The notes under the pieces are model-generated. The model searched no databases. It was not told the origin of the DNA and worked only from the letters and a program-made list of their open reading frames with translations. Both the position numbers and the translations under genes were made by a program. Shown in pieces: positions 1 to 7,168 of a DNA stretch of 45,479 nucleotides. Source of the DNA: Thermoplasmata archaeon (lineage in GTDB: Archaea > Thermoplasmatota > Thermoplasmata > Lutacidiplasmatales > UBA184); the NCBI GenBank assembly GCA_021791335.1, contig JAJYWS010000010.1, forward strand, positions 1 through 45,479. The letters run 5' to 3'. Every line of letters begins with the position of its first letter. The stretch's first letter is position 1.

Positions 1-4
1 TAGA

Positions 5-111
5 CGCCCGTGCTGGGATTCGAACCCAGGTCTGAGGCTCCGCAGGCCTCTAGGATAATCCACTATAGCAGACCGGGACGGTTCCCGTATCCGTAGCTAC
101 CCCACACGGGC
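5..111 (-). tRNA. tRNA-Arg (anticodon GCG) with 34-nt D-loop insert
   Basis: Read on the minus strand, GCCCGTG pairs with CACGGGC as a 7-bp acceptor stem, with G as discriminator. The anticodon arm is GAGGC-CTGCGGA-GCCTC (anticodon GCG, reading CGC) and the T arm is CTGGG-TTCGAAT-CCCAG. CCA is not encoded; TCT follows. The gene spans 107 nt. Removing 34 nt (about positions 63-96) after GGGTAG restores a normal D arm, GGG-TAGTGGATTAT-CCT, with the invariant A14, R15 and GG, and gives a 73-nt tRNA. The insert folds on a CGGGA/TCCCG hairpin. I infer a non-canonical intron. The exact junction is ambiguous by about 3 nt because TAG is repeated at both ends. Confidence 0.9.
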
Positions 112-154
112 GCACATGCGCGGACAAGCGCCGGGTCGCGCCGAACCGGACCTC

Positions 155-163
155 CTATAAAAG
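155..163 (-). promoter_or_regulatory. TATA box for tRNA-Arg
   Basis: CTATAAAAG on the plus strand reads CTTTTATAG on the minus strand. It lies about 46 nt upstream of the mature tRNA 5' end, which implies a short trimmed leader. It is divergent from the gatD promoter 40 bp away. Confidence 0.55.
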
Positions 164-195
164 AAGGCAGCCGACGCCCGGCCCGGCGGTCTCCC

Positions 196-204
196 CCTTT
201 ATAC
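196..204 (+). promoter_or_regulatory. TATA box for gatD operon
   Basis: CCTTTATAC lies about 38 nt before the gatD ATG. Transcription would start near 227 and leave a leader of about 12 nt. This is the only A/T-rich stretch between the tRNA promoter and the start codon. Confidence 0.55.
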
Positions 205-238
205 CCCGCCGGTTTCGCCGGCCCGAGGCGCCCTATCG

Positions 239-1555
239 ATGGGAACCGATCCGGCCCCGGACCCCTGGGAGGTGGCCCGCCACTGGCCGGTCGAACAGCG
301 CGTCGAGATCACCGCCTCCGATGGGACCGTCTGGACGGGTCGGGTGATGCCGCCCCACCGACTGACCGGCGAACGGGTCCTGGTCCTGAAGCTCGATAGC
401 GGATACAACGTCGGGGTCCGGATCGAACCTGGCACCCGGCTTCGGGCACTCCCCGCCGAGCCTCGGCCCGATCGGCCCGCACCGGTCCCTTCGGGGTCGG
501 CCTCCCCGATTTCAGGCCCGATCGTGGCCCTTCTCACCACCGGGGGGACCATCGCCTCTCGCGTCGATTATGCGACGGGGGGCGTTCGGCCGGTCCGGAC
601 CGCCGCCGAGATCCTGGGGTTCTACCCGAAGTTGGAGCGCGAAGGCCCGGTCCGGATCGTCCCGGTCCTGGACCGCCTGAGCGAGAACATCACTCCCGAG
701 GATTGGGTCCGGATCGCCCATGAGGTGGTCCGCGCGTTCGGGGAGGGTGCCCGGGGGGTGGTGATCGCCCACGGGACCGATACGATGGGCTACACGGCGG
801 CGGCCCTCGGCTTCCTCTTGGTCGATCTCCCCGGTCCGGTCGTGCTCGTCGGGGCCCAGCGCTCCCCCGACCGACCCTCTTCCGATGGCCCTGAGAACCT
901 GGCCGCGGCGGTCGGGGTGGCCCGGACCGCCCCCCTGGGCGAGGTGGTGGTCCTGATGCATGCCGATCTCTCCGACCACCGATTCGCGATCCACCGCGGC
1001 AGCCGGGTCCGGAAGATGCACTCCACCCGGAGGGACGCCTTCCGATCCCGCAACATCCCCCCGCTCGGCTACTGGACCGAGGGGCAGCTGGAGCTCACGG
1101 GGCCGGTCCGTCCCCCCCGTCCCGGTCTCCCTCGGGTCGACGGAGGGCTCGATCCGGGCGCCGGCGCCCTGCTCTGGCTGTACCCGGGCCTGACCCCGGA
1201 GCGGGCGGCCGCCGCCTGCGAGGGGCTCCGCGGCGTCATCCTCGCCGGAACCGGCCTCGGGCACGCCTCGGAAGTCCACCTTCCCTGGATCCGGGCGGCG
1301 CTCGCCCGGGGCATGGTCGTCGGGATGACGACCCAGTGCCTGGAGGGTCGGGTCGACCCGTACGTCTACTCCACCGGCCGGGAGCTGGTGGACGCCGGCG
1401 TCCTCTACCTCGAGGATATGCTCCCCGAAGCGGCGTACGCGAAGCTTCTCTGGGCTCTCGGGCAGAGCCGGGATCCGGCGGAGGTCCGACGTAGACTCCT
1501 CGCCGACCGGTGCGGGGAACTCGACGGACGGCGTCGACCGGAGGAGAGCCCATGA
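239..1555 (+). CDS. gatD: Glu-tRNA(Gln) amidotransferase subunit D
   Basis: GatD is the asparaginase-like subunit that releases ammonia from glutamine, so that GatE can convert Glu-tRNA(Gln) to Gln-tRNA(Gln) in archaea lacking GlnRS. A small N-terminal beta-domain (about residues 1-80) precedes an asparaginase fold. That fold has LLTTGGTIASRVDY (first catalytic Thr) near residue 100 and the second signature AHGTDTMGYTAAAL near 178. At 438 aa it matches the family length. Its TGA overlaps the ATG of gatE (ATGA), so the two subunits are translationally coupled. The N-terminal extension separates GatD from free asparaginases. Confidence 0.95.
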   Translation: MGTDPAPDPWEVARHWPVEQRVEITASDGTVWTGRVMPPHRLTGERVLVLKLDSGYNVGVRIEPGTRLRALPAEPRPDRPAPVPSGSASPISGPIVALLTTGGTIASRVDYATGGVRPVRTAAEILGFYPKLEREGPVRIVPVLDRLSENITPEDWVRIAHEVVRAFGEGARGVVIAHGTDTMGYTAAALGFLLVDLPGPVVLVGAQRSPDRPSSDGPENLAAAVGVARTAPLGEVVVLMHADLSDHRFAIHRGSRVRKMHSTRRDAFRSRNIPPLGYWTEGQLELTGPVRPPRPGLPRVDGGLDPGAGALLWLYPGLTPERAAAACEGLRGVILAGTGLGHASEVHLPWIRAALARGMVVGMTTQCLEGRVDPYVYSTGRELVDAGVLYLEDMLPEAAYAKLLWALGQSRDPAEVRRRLLADRCGELDGRRRPEESP

Positions 1556-3426
1556 AGGTGGGCCTCGAGATCCACCAGCAGCTTGCGCCCCGGAAGCTGC
1601 ACTGCCGCTGCCCCGGGGAACTGACGGAGACCGTCCAGGGGGCGGTCGAACGTCGCCTCAGGGCCGCCCACGGCGAGGAGCAGGGGGTCGACCCGGCGGC
1701 CGAGTTCCAGGCGGCCCGGGAACTGGTCTACCGCTACGAATGGGGCCCATCGAACTGTCTCGTGGACCTGGACGAGGAGCCCCCGGTCGAACTCGACCCG
1801 GACGCCCTGGACGTCGCGCTCACGATGGCCCTGCTCCTCCATGCCCGCCCCGTCGACGAGATCCAGGTGATGCGGAAGATCGTGGTCGACGGCTCGAACA
1901 CCTCGGGGTTCCAGCGGACCTCCCTCATCGCGGTCGGCGGCTATGTGGAGGTCGAGGGCCGCCGGATCACCGTCCAATCGATCTGCCTCGAGGAGGATGC
2001 GGCCCGCAAGGTGGCCGAGAAGGACGGGGTGGTCACGTACCGGCTCGACCGGCTGGGAATCCCGCTCATCGAGATCAGCACGGAGCCCGAGATGTCGAGC
2101 GGTGAGGAGGCCCGGCGGGTCGCCGAGGAGATCGGGGCCCTGCTTCGGGCGACCGACCGGGTCCGTCGCGGCATCGGCACCATCCGGGAGGACCTCAACG
2201 TCTCCATCGACGGCGGGCGCCGGGTCGAGATCAAGGGCGCCCAGGAGCTCCGGCTGCTGCCGGAGTACGTCGAACGGGAGGCCGAGCGACAGCGGATGCT
2301 GCTCACAGTGCGGGAGGCGCTTCGCGGCCGCGGGGCGACCGCCCCCGACGGCCCCCCGGTCGACCTCACCGGGGCCTTGACCGGGGTGGCGGGCGGTCCG
2401 GTCGGTCAGGCGCTTCGGCGCCAGGGCGTGGTGCTCGGATTGCGGCTCCCCGGTTTCGCGGGACTTCTCCGCTCCCCCCCGGGGACGACGGAGCGGCTGG
2501 GTCGGGAACTCGCCGATCAGGCGAGGGCCTGCGGCCTGCACGGTCTCTTGCACTCGGACGAGCTCCCGAACGCCGAGATCGGCGAGGAGTGTGTCCGTCG
2601 GCTCCGCGAGCTCCTGGGGGCCGGGAGCCCGGACGCGTTCGTCTTAGTGGCGGGAACCGATCGACGCCCGCTGCTCCGGGCACTCGAGGCGGTCGCGCAG
2701 CGCGCCGCCGCGGCCCTCGAAGGCGTTCCCGGGGAGACCCGGGACCCGCTGCCCGACGGCCGCAGCCGCTACTCCCGCCCGATCCCCGGACGGTTCCGGA
2801 TGTATCCCGAGACCGATGTTCCGCCGATGGGCCTCGACCCCGAACGGATCGACCGGCTTCGGGCCGCCCTGCCGGAGCGACCCTCGGTCCGGCGGGATCG
2901 GCTGATCCGGGAGCACCGGCTTCCGGCCGAGGTCGCGGGTCAATTGGTGGTCGGCGGTCAGGCGGGACTCCTGGAGGCCCTGGTGGCCCGGGGCCGATCG
3001 GCCCCCCTGGTCGCCCGGCTCCTCACCCAGGATCTCCCGGCGGTCAACGGGTCCGGGGAGGGGGGGCTGGATCTGACCCCCGATCAGATGGACGAGCTGC
3101 TGCGCGCCTGCGAGGCGGGGCGGTTCGCGAAGGAGGGGCTGCCGCAGATCCTTGAGGTGTTGAAGGGGCAGGGCGCGGAACGGGACGTACCGCGGGCGAT
3201 CGCCACCGCCGGATTCACCGGGCTTTCGCGCGAGGAACTCGACCGCCTGGCCGAAGCCCTGGTCGACCGGAGCGCCGACCTGGTGCGCCGGCGAGGGGCC
3301 GCCGCATTCTCCCCGCTCATGGGCGACCTCATGCGCGAGGTCCGGGGTCGGCGCGACGGGCAGGAGATCGCCGAGGCCCTCCGCAAGGCCCTAAGGGAAC
3401 GGACCGGGGAGGCTCCGACTCCATGA
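1552..3426 (+). CDS. gatE: Glu-tRNA(Gln) amidotransferase subunit E
   Basis: GatE is the GatB-related kinase/transamidase subunit that activates Glu-tRNA(Gln) and accepts ammonia from GatD. The ORF track starts upstream, but the true start is the ATG at 1552. It overlaps the gatD stop, follows a GGAGGAG ribosome site, and gives the canonical N-terminus MKVGLEIHQQL. The GatB-like core holds DGSNTSGFQRT and DLNVSI segments. An AspRS-like GAD insertion and a C-terminal YqeY/tail region (about residues 440-620) follow. The length of 624 aa is normal for archaeal GatE. The stop overlaps the next gene's ATG, extending the coupled operon. Confidence 0.95.
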   Translation: MKVGLEIHQQLAPRKLHCRCPGELTETVQGAVERRLRAAHGEEQGVDPAAEFQAARELVYRYEWGPSNCLVDLDEEPPVELDPDALDVALTMALLLHARPVDEIQVMRKIVVDGSNTSGFQRTSLIAVGGYVEVEGRRITVQSICLEEDAARKVAEKDGVVTYRLDRLGIPLIEISTEPEMSSGEEARRVAEEIGALLRATDRVRRGIGTIREDLNVSIDGGRRVEIKGAQELRLLPEYVEREAERQRMLLTVREALRGRGATAPDGPPVDLTGALTGVAGGPVGQALRRQGVVLGLRLPGFAGLLRSPPGTTERLGRELADQARACGLHGLLHSDELPNAEIGEECVRRLRELLGAGSPDAFVLVAGTDRRPLLRALEAVAQRAAAALEGVPGETRDPLPDGRSRYSRPIPGRFRMYPETDVPPMGLDPERIDRLRAALPERPSVRRDRLIREHRLPAEVAGQLVVGGQAGLLEALVARGRSAPLVARLLTQDLPAVNGSGEGGLDLTPDQMDELLRACEAGRFAKEGLPQILEVLKGQGAERDVPRAIATAGFTGLSREELDRLAEALVDRSADLVRRRGAAAFSPLMGDLMREVRGRRDGQEIAEALRKALRERTGEAPTP

Positions 3427-4151
3427 CCCCGGCCCCCCTCCGGGTGGTGGTCACCGATGTCGATGGCACCTTGACCAGCCGGGCCCGGCTGCTCGATCCG
3501 GTCGCCATCGAGCAGGTGTACGCGCTCGAAGCGGCGGGCATCCCGGTCCTCCTGGCGACGGGCAACGCCCTGCCGATCGCCCTCGCCCTCCAGCGGTCGC
3601 TCGGATTGAGCGGCCCGATCATCGCCGAGAACGGGGGGCTGCTCTACGATCCGATCCTCGCCCCCGCCCGGGTGATCCGACTCGCCGATCCCCGGCCCGC
3701 CCGGGCCGCCTATCGACGCCTCAGAGCCGCCGGGCTTCCGGTCCGGCGCCTCCTGACCGACCGCTGGCGGGAGTGCGAGGTCGTGCTCGAGCCGACCGTG
3801 GCGCCCTCGGCCGTGCGTCGGGCCCTCCGGGGGCTACCGGTCCGGGTGGAGTTCTCGGGCTACGCGATCCATCTCATGGCGCCGAACGCCGGGAAACTCC
3901 CCGCGCTCAAATCGGCCCTCGCGGGCCGGGGGTGGACGCCCGAGCAGGCGGTCGTCTTGGGCGACGGGGACAACGATGTGGGAATGCTCCGGGCCGCCGG
4001 GCTCGGGGTCAGCTTCCCCAACGGCAGCCGGAGGGCCCGATCGGCCGCCGCGATCGTCACCCGGGCCTCCTACGCGGCCGGGTTCGTCGAAGGGATCCGG
4101 CGCAGCGGGATCCTCAAGGCGGGCCGGCCTGCCCCTCAGGGCTCGGTGTAG
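3423..4151 (+). CDS. Phosphoglycolate phosphatase, archaeal HAD family
   Basis: This is a HAD hydrolase with motif I VTDVDGTLTS at residues 10-19, motif II LLATGN near 42, and motifs III/IV VLGDGDNDVGML near 180. The cap between them is of the Cof/archaeal PGP type (compare Thermoplasma TA0175), and 242 aa fits that family. The expected reaction is 2-phosphoglycolate to glycolate, an Mg-dependent detoxification step. Related HADs attack other sugar phosphates, so substrate is inferred. It is the third gene of the gatD-gatE operon, with an ATGA overlap. Its last 16 nt overlap the convergent membrane-protein gene. Confidence 0.85.
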   Translation: MTPAPLRVVVTDVDGTLTSRARLLDPVAIEQVYALEAAGIPVLLATGNALPIALALQRSLGLSGPIIAENGGLLYDPILAPARVIRLADPRPARAAYRRLRAAGLPVRRLLTDRWRECEVVLEPTVAPSAVRRALRGLPVRVEFSGYAIHLMAPNAGKLPALKSALAGRGWTPEQAVVLGDGDNDVGMLRAAGLGVSFPNGSRRARSAAAIVTRASYAAGFVEGIRRSGILKAGRPAPQGSV

Positions 4152-4462
4152 GGCACGCCGGGCAGCACCCAGGGGCCCTTCGGCGTCTGGGTGCCGAGCC
4201 AGACCAGGGCCACGCCCAGCGCGCCGGCGGCCACGCCCAAGCCGAGGGCCCCCCACGCATAGGTGCCGAGGGTGGGGAAGATCCGCATCCAGCCCACGAC
4301 GAGTCCGCTCGCGGGCGCCAATCGGTGGGCCACAAGGTTCACGAGAACGGCCATGCCCCAGCCGAGGAAGATCAGGAGCCCGCCCGCGATGAAGTAGCCC
4401 AGCCTCGGGTCGCCCTTCGGGTCCATCGGGGGAACCGCCGGCTCTTCTTGGAGATCCGACAC
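4136..4462 (-). CDS. Small membrane protein, unknown function
   Basis: The 108-aa protein has a charged, proline-containing N-terminus and two clear hydrophobic segments: about residues 24-46 (IAGGLLIFLGWGMAVLVNLV) and 70-92 (GALGLGVAAGALGVALVWLG), plus a shorter amphipathic stretch between them. A TATA-like ATTTAGAG sits 25 nt upstream of the ATG, so it has its own leaderless promoter. Its 3' end overlaps the convergent phosphatase gene by 16 bp. I do not recognise the family, and no catalytic motif is visible. Confidence 0.7.
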   Translation of the reverse strand: MSDLQEEPAVPPMDPKGDPRLGYFIAGGLLIFLGWGMAVLVNLVAHRLAPASGLVVGWMRIFPTLGTYAWGALGLGVAAGALGVALVWLGTQTPKGPWVLPGVPYTEP

Positions 4463-4483
4463 GTCCCATCCACCCTCGCCGGC

Positions 4484-4491
4484 TCTAAATG
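4484..4491 (-). promoter_or_regulatory. TATA box for small membrane protein
   Basis: CTCTAAAT on the plus strand (ATTTAGAG on the minus) is centred about 25 nt upstream of the ATG at 4462. This is leaderless spacing and supports that start. Confidence 0.5.
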
Positions 4492-4567
4492 GGTTTCCCT
4501 ACGCTCCCCGCGTGCGGCTCGCGGACTACCCCAGAGATCGGCGATCCAGCCCGGCGAAATTAGTTAT

Positions 4568-4577
4568 CTTTATATAG
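4568..4577 (+). promoter_or_regulatory. TATA box for hsp20
   Basis: CTTTATATAG sits in the only strongly AT-rich patch of this region. Transcription should start near 4599, inside the CTTACA-N9-TGTAAG inverted repeat listed separately. Confidence 0.75.
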
Positions 4578-4582
4578 AATTG

Positions 4583-4603
4583 CTTACATAGTATTGTTGT
4601 AAG
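4583..4603 (+). promoter_or_regulatory. Inverted repeat, candidate heat-shock operator
   Basis: CTTACA and TGTAAG form a perfect 6-bp inverted repeat around a 9-nt spacer. It lies over the predicted transcription start of hsp20, between the TATA box and the ATG. A repressor bound there would block RNA polymerase, as Phr does at archaeal heat-shock promoters. The regulator itself is not known from this window. Confidence 0.55.
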
Positions 4604-4613
4604 AGGTGGGACG

Positions 4614-5084
4614 ATGACGACCGATATCGTGAACCGACCGACGAGCGACCTGTGGAGCCAGATCGACCGCGCCTTCGACGACCTGCACGACCACTTCCTG
4701 GACGCCTTTGGCGGCGCTCCGGCCCGGTGGGTCCGGGGGGAGATGCCGGTGGCCCGGGCGGCTCGGGTGGATGTCGTCGACACCGGGACCAGCTACCGGA
4801 TCCTGGCGGAGGTCCCGGGGATCCCCAAGGAGAACCTTGAGCTCAAGGTTCGGGGACCGACGGTGGAGATCCGGGGTCAGTTCGAGCAGGCGAAGGAGTC
4901 GAACGACGCCGAGTACCTGCACCGGGAGCGGCTCTACAACGGCTTCTACCGCCGACTGGACCTCCCCGAGGAGGTGGTGGGCACCGAGGCCAAGGCCAAG
5001 ATGAACCACGGCCTCCTCGAGCTCGAGCTGCCGAAGGTCCACCCGGCGCCCGGGGCCGGCGAGGTCAAGATCGCCATCCAGTAG
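4614..5084 (+). CDS. Small heat shock protein, Hsp20/alpha-crystallin family
   Basis: This is an ATP-independent chaperone that forms oligomers and holds unfolding proteins. The 156-aa protein has a short variable N-terminus, then an alpha-crystallin domain from about residue 45: VDVVDTGTSYRILAEVPGI, then ENLELKVRGPTVEI and FYRRLDLPEEV. It ends with a GLLELELPK strand followed by HPAP. The ATG at 4614 follows GAGGTGG. It is monocistronic, with a strong TATA box, an inverted repeat at the start site, and a T8 tract 37 nt after the stop. This is consistent with stress-induced expression. Confidence 0.93.
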   Translation: MTTDIVNRPTSDLWSQIDRAFDDLHDHFLDAFGGAPARWVRGEMPVARAARVDVVDTGTSYRILAEVPGIPKENLELKVRGPTVEIRGQFEQAKESNDAEYLHRERLYNGFYRRLDLPEEVVGTEAKAKMNHGLLELELPKVHPAPGAGEVKIAIQ

Positions 5085-5120
5085 GCGAAACCCTCCCCGG
5101 GGCCGGGCCCCGGGGCACCC

Positions 5121-5128
5121 TTTTTTTT
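5121..5128 (+). terminator. T-tract terminator after hsp20
   Basis: A run of eight T on the coding strand follows a GC-rich stretch 37 nt after the hsp20 stop. Poly-T tracts terminate archaeal RNA polymerase. The convergent orf98 ends 21 bp further on. Confidence 0.65.
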
Positions 5129-5148
5129 GGGGGGGATCGGCCCCCGGT

Positions 5149-5445
5149 TCACCCGAACCCGGGGATCGACTTGCCGTCCTTCGCGCCCGATCGGAGGGGC
5201 GTCTTGCGGAGCTCCTTGGGGCACTCGACCAGCCGCACCAGGGGGGCCGACTGGACGATGTAGGTGGGCAGCCCCGTGTTGGCGTCGTTGCCGGCCCGCA
5301 GGATGTTCATGATCTCCAGCCGGACCTCGATGATCGAACCGTCCTTGAGCTTGAGCCGAAGCTTTCCGTCCCCCTCCAGGGGCTGGTAGTCGACGATCTC
5401 GGCGTTGGCCAGATCGGGGGGAGGTCCCCCCGGCCCGCCCATCAT
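5149..5445 (-). CDS. Hypothetical protein, last gene of rpl11 operon
   Basis: This 98-aa protein is not recognised. Its ATG overlaps the rpl11 stop (ATGA), so it is translated with uL11. The N-terminus is Gly/Pro-rich (MMGGPGGPPP). The centre looks like a small beta-barrel with alternating hydrophobics (KLRLKLKDGSIIEVRLEIM), and the C-terminus is basic. There are no cysteines other than one in VECPK, no membrane segment, and no known motif. Position suggests a translation- or RNA-related role, which is inference only. Confidence 0.7.
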   Translation of the reverse strand: MMGGPGGPPPDLANAEIVDYQPLEGDGKLRLKLKDGSIIEVRLEIMNILRAGNDANTGLPTYIVQSAPLVRLVECPKELRKTPLRSGAKDGKSIPGFG

Positions 5446-5900
5446 GCGGCGCCCCGCCGCTGTTTCAGGATCGCCCGGGGGTCCTCGCCGTCGACCGTAA
5501 GACCCATCGACACGCAGGTGCCCAGGACCTGGTTCATCTTCGCGTCGAGATCGGCCCCGAAGAGGTCGTCCCCCTTGGCCTCGGCAATCTTCTGCACGGC
5601 CGCCAGGGTGACGTCCCCGATGACCTCGCCCTTGGACTTCCCCGATCCCTTCTCCTTGCCGGCCTCCTTGAGGAGGAGGGCCGCGACGGGGGGACGGCCG
5701 ACCACGAGGGTGAACTGCCGGGTGGCCGGATCGACCCGGACCACGACCGGCACCCGCATCCCCGCGAACTGCTTCGTCTGTTCGTTGATCTTCTGGACCA
5801 CCTGGGCCACATTGACCCCGAGAGGACCCAGGGCCGGTCCCAGCGGGGGCCCGGCCGACGCCTTGCCGCCTTCGACGAGCACGCTCACTTCATCCGCCAC
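5442..5900 (-). CDS. rpl11: Large ribosomal subunit protein uL11
   Basis: uL11 binds the GTPase-centre region of 23S rRNA with the stalk. The protein is 152 aa, within the archaeal range. The N-terminal domain shows VLVEGGKASAGPPLGPALGP (residues 7-26) and NVAQVVQKINEQT. The C-terminal rRNA-binding domain shows GTCVSMGLTVDGEDP near the end. The start overlaps the spt5 stop by 11 bp and the stop overlaps orf98, so it is within a tightly packed operon. The expected partner rpl1 does not follow; an unknown ORF does. Confidence 0.96.
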   Translation of the reverse strand: MADEVSVLVEGGKASAGPPLGPALGPLGVNVAQVVQKINEQTKQFAGMRVPVVVRVDPATRQFTLVVGRPPVAALLLKEAGKEKGSGKSKGEVIGDVTLAAVQKIAEAKGDDLFGADLDAKMNQVLGTCVSMGLTVDGEDPRAILKQRRGAA

Positions 5901-6885
5901 TCGAACCGCCTCCCTTCTCTAGCATGCGAACGTGATCCCCTCGGACCGTGACCGGGATCGGTACCACCGCCTCGATGAGCTCGACGGTGATCTCCTCCTT
6001 GGTCTGGTCGATCTTCTTGACCCTCGCCTTCTCGCCCTTGAACGGACCGGCGATGAGTTCGACGATCGCGCCCTCGATGAATCCTTCGACCGTCACCTTC
6101 GGGACGAGGAGCGGCTCGACCTCCTTGAGGGACGTCTCGCCGGCGACCAGGCCCCGGGCCTTGCGGATCCCCCGGAGCATCTCATGGACCCCTTCGAAGC
6201 TCATGCCTTCCGAGAAGACGTACCCCCGGAGGGCCGATGGGACCAGCAGGGAGAACACCACATCGGGCTTCTCCTCCGCTCGGGCCGCCAAGGTGTCGGC
6301 CACCTCCCGCTCGTAGCCCCGGGAGGTCTTGATCGCCAGGACCGCCTGGCGGGCGATGCAGGCGAGGGTGAGCTTGGCCGAGGGACCGCCCTCCGAGGGC
6401 TGGGCCGTCAGCCGGACCTCGACCCGGTCCCCATAGCGGACCCCGACCGGGGCGGTGATCTCGAACGAGAGGGGGAACGAGGAGCCGCCCGGCAGCGGGA
6501 AGGTGGACTGTTGCTTGCGGACCACCATCTCGGCCCAGGCTCGCTTCCCCGGGGGGATCCACGAGACCGGCCACTCCGCGCCTTCGCCCGGGTAGGTCGA
6601 GGTGTAGGCGATCTCGGCGGTGAGCGTCACCGTCTGGTCGGCGGCGCTCCCGTTGGTCAGCACGACCGAGAGCGTGGTCACCGTCCCCGCGGTCACCTGC
6701 CGCGACGTGTCGTCGGCGGCCTTGAGGGAGAGGGTCGAGGCGGAGGGGGCCGTTGGCGACGGCGGGGGGCTGGGGGCCGTGGGGGTCGGTGCACTCGTGC
6801 CGAGCCCGGTGGCCCGGCTGGGCGGGGCCGCCGGAGGCTCACCGGAGAGCAGGCCAATACCTTCGTCAGGGGGAGTTTCGTTCAT
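5890..6885 (-). CDS. spt5: Transcription elongation factor Spt5 with long N-terminal beta-domain
   Basis: The C-terminal 150 residues are a standard archaeal Spt5/NusG. An NGN domain begins near VLAIKTSRGYEREVADTL, and a KOW motif follows in GAIVELIAGPFKGEKARVKK, ending with DHVRMLEKGG. Spt5 clamps RNA polymerase for processivity. The unusual part is the first ~185 residues: a Pro/Ser/Ala-rich disordered stretch (about 1-50), then a beta-rich segment (about 50-180) resembling an immunoglobulin-like sandwich with the strand-like VTTLSVVLTNGSAADQTVTL. Most archaeal Spt5 proteins are about 150 aa. The gene sits between secE and rpl11, its usual place. Confidence 0.92.
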   Translation of the reverse strand: MNETPPDEGIGLLSGEPPAAPPSRATGLGTSAPTPTAPSPPPSPTAPSASTLSLKAADDTSRQVTAGTVTTLSVVLTNGSAADQTVTLTAEIAYTSTYPGEGAEWPVSWIPPGKRAWAEMVVRKQQSTFPLPGGSSFPLSFEITAPVGVRYGDRVEVRLTAQPSEGGPSAKLTLACIARQAVLAIKTSRGYEREVADTLAARAEEKPDVVFSLLVPSALRGYVFSEGMSFEGVHEMLRGIRKARGLVAGETSLKEVEPLLVPKVTVEGFIEGAIVELIAGPFKGEKARVKKIDQTKEEITVELIEAVVPIPVTVRGDHVRMLEKGGGSSGG

Positions 6886-6913
6886 GCTCAGTTCCTTCGC
6901 CGTCCTCGGTCCC

Positions 6914-7159
6914 TTACAGGTTTTGGATCAGGTTCTGCCAGATCCAGGGTCCCGATTGGGTGAAGAAGATGTAGATCACGAACCCGACGCTCCCGATCAG
7001 CAGCGCCCCGATCCAGGTGACCTCGAGGACCCGGATGTACTCCTTCTGGGTCGGTCGGCGGGCCATGCGGAGGATCCGTCCGTACCGGCCGTGGCCGACC
7101 GTCCGGAGCCGTCCGTCGAACTCGTCCTGCACTTTGCGTGCCCGGTCCAGGAATGCCAT
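6914..7159 (-). CDS. secE: Preprotein translocase subunit SecE (Sec61 gamma)
   Basis: This 81-aa protein has one C-terminal membrane helix (about residues 47-70, TWIGALLIGSVGFVIYIFF). The helix is preceded by the amphipathic conserved RRPTQKEYIRVLEVT segment typical of Sec61 gamma. It clamps the two halves of SecY in the translocon. It lies 9 nt after ftsZ and 28 nt before spt5, the common archaeal secE-spt5-rpl11 order. A very basic N-terminus of about 35 residues precedes the core. Confidence 0.92.
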   Translation of the reverse strand: MAFLDRARKVQDEFDGRLRTVGHGRYGRILRMARRPTQKEYIRVLEVTWIGALLIGSVGFVIYIFFTQSGPWIWQNLIQNL

Positions 7160-7168
7160 CTTCGAACC

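Noticed and set aside
63-96. The tRNA-Arg extra segment as a natural long D-loop or variable arm
   Set aside because: D-loops vary by a few nt only, and the invariant residues reappear exactly once the segment is removed. The variable region is normal.
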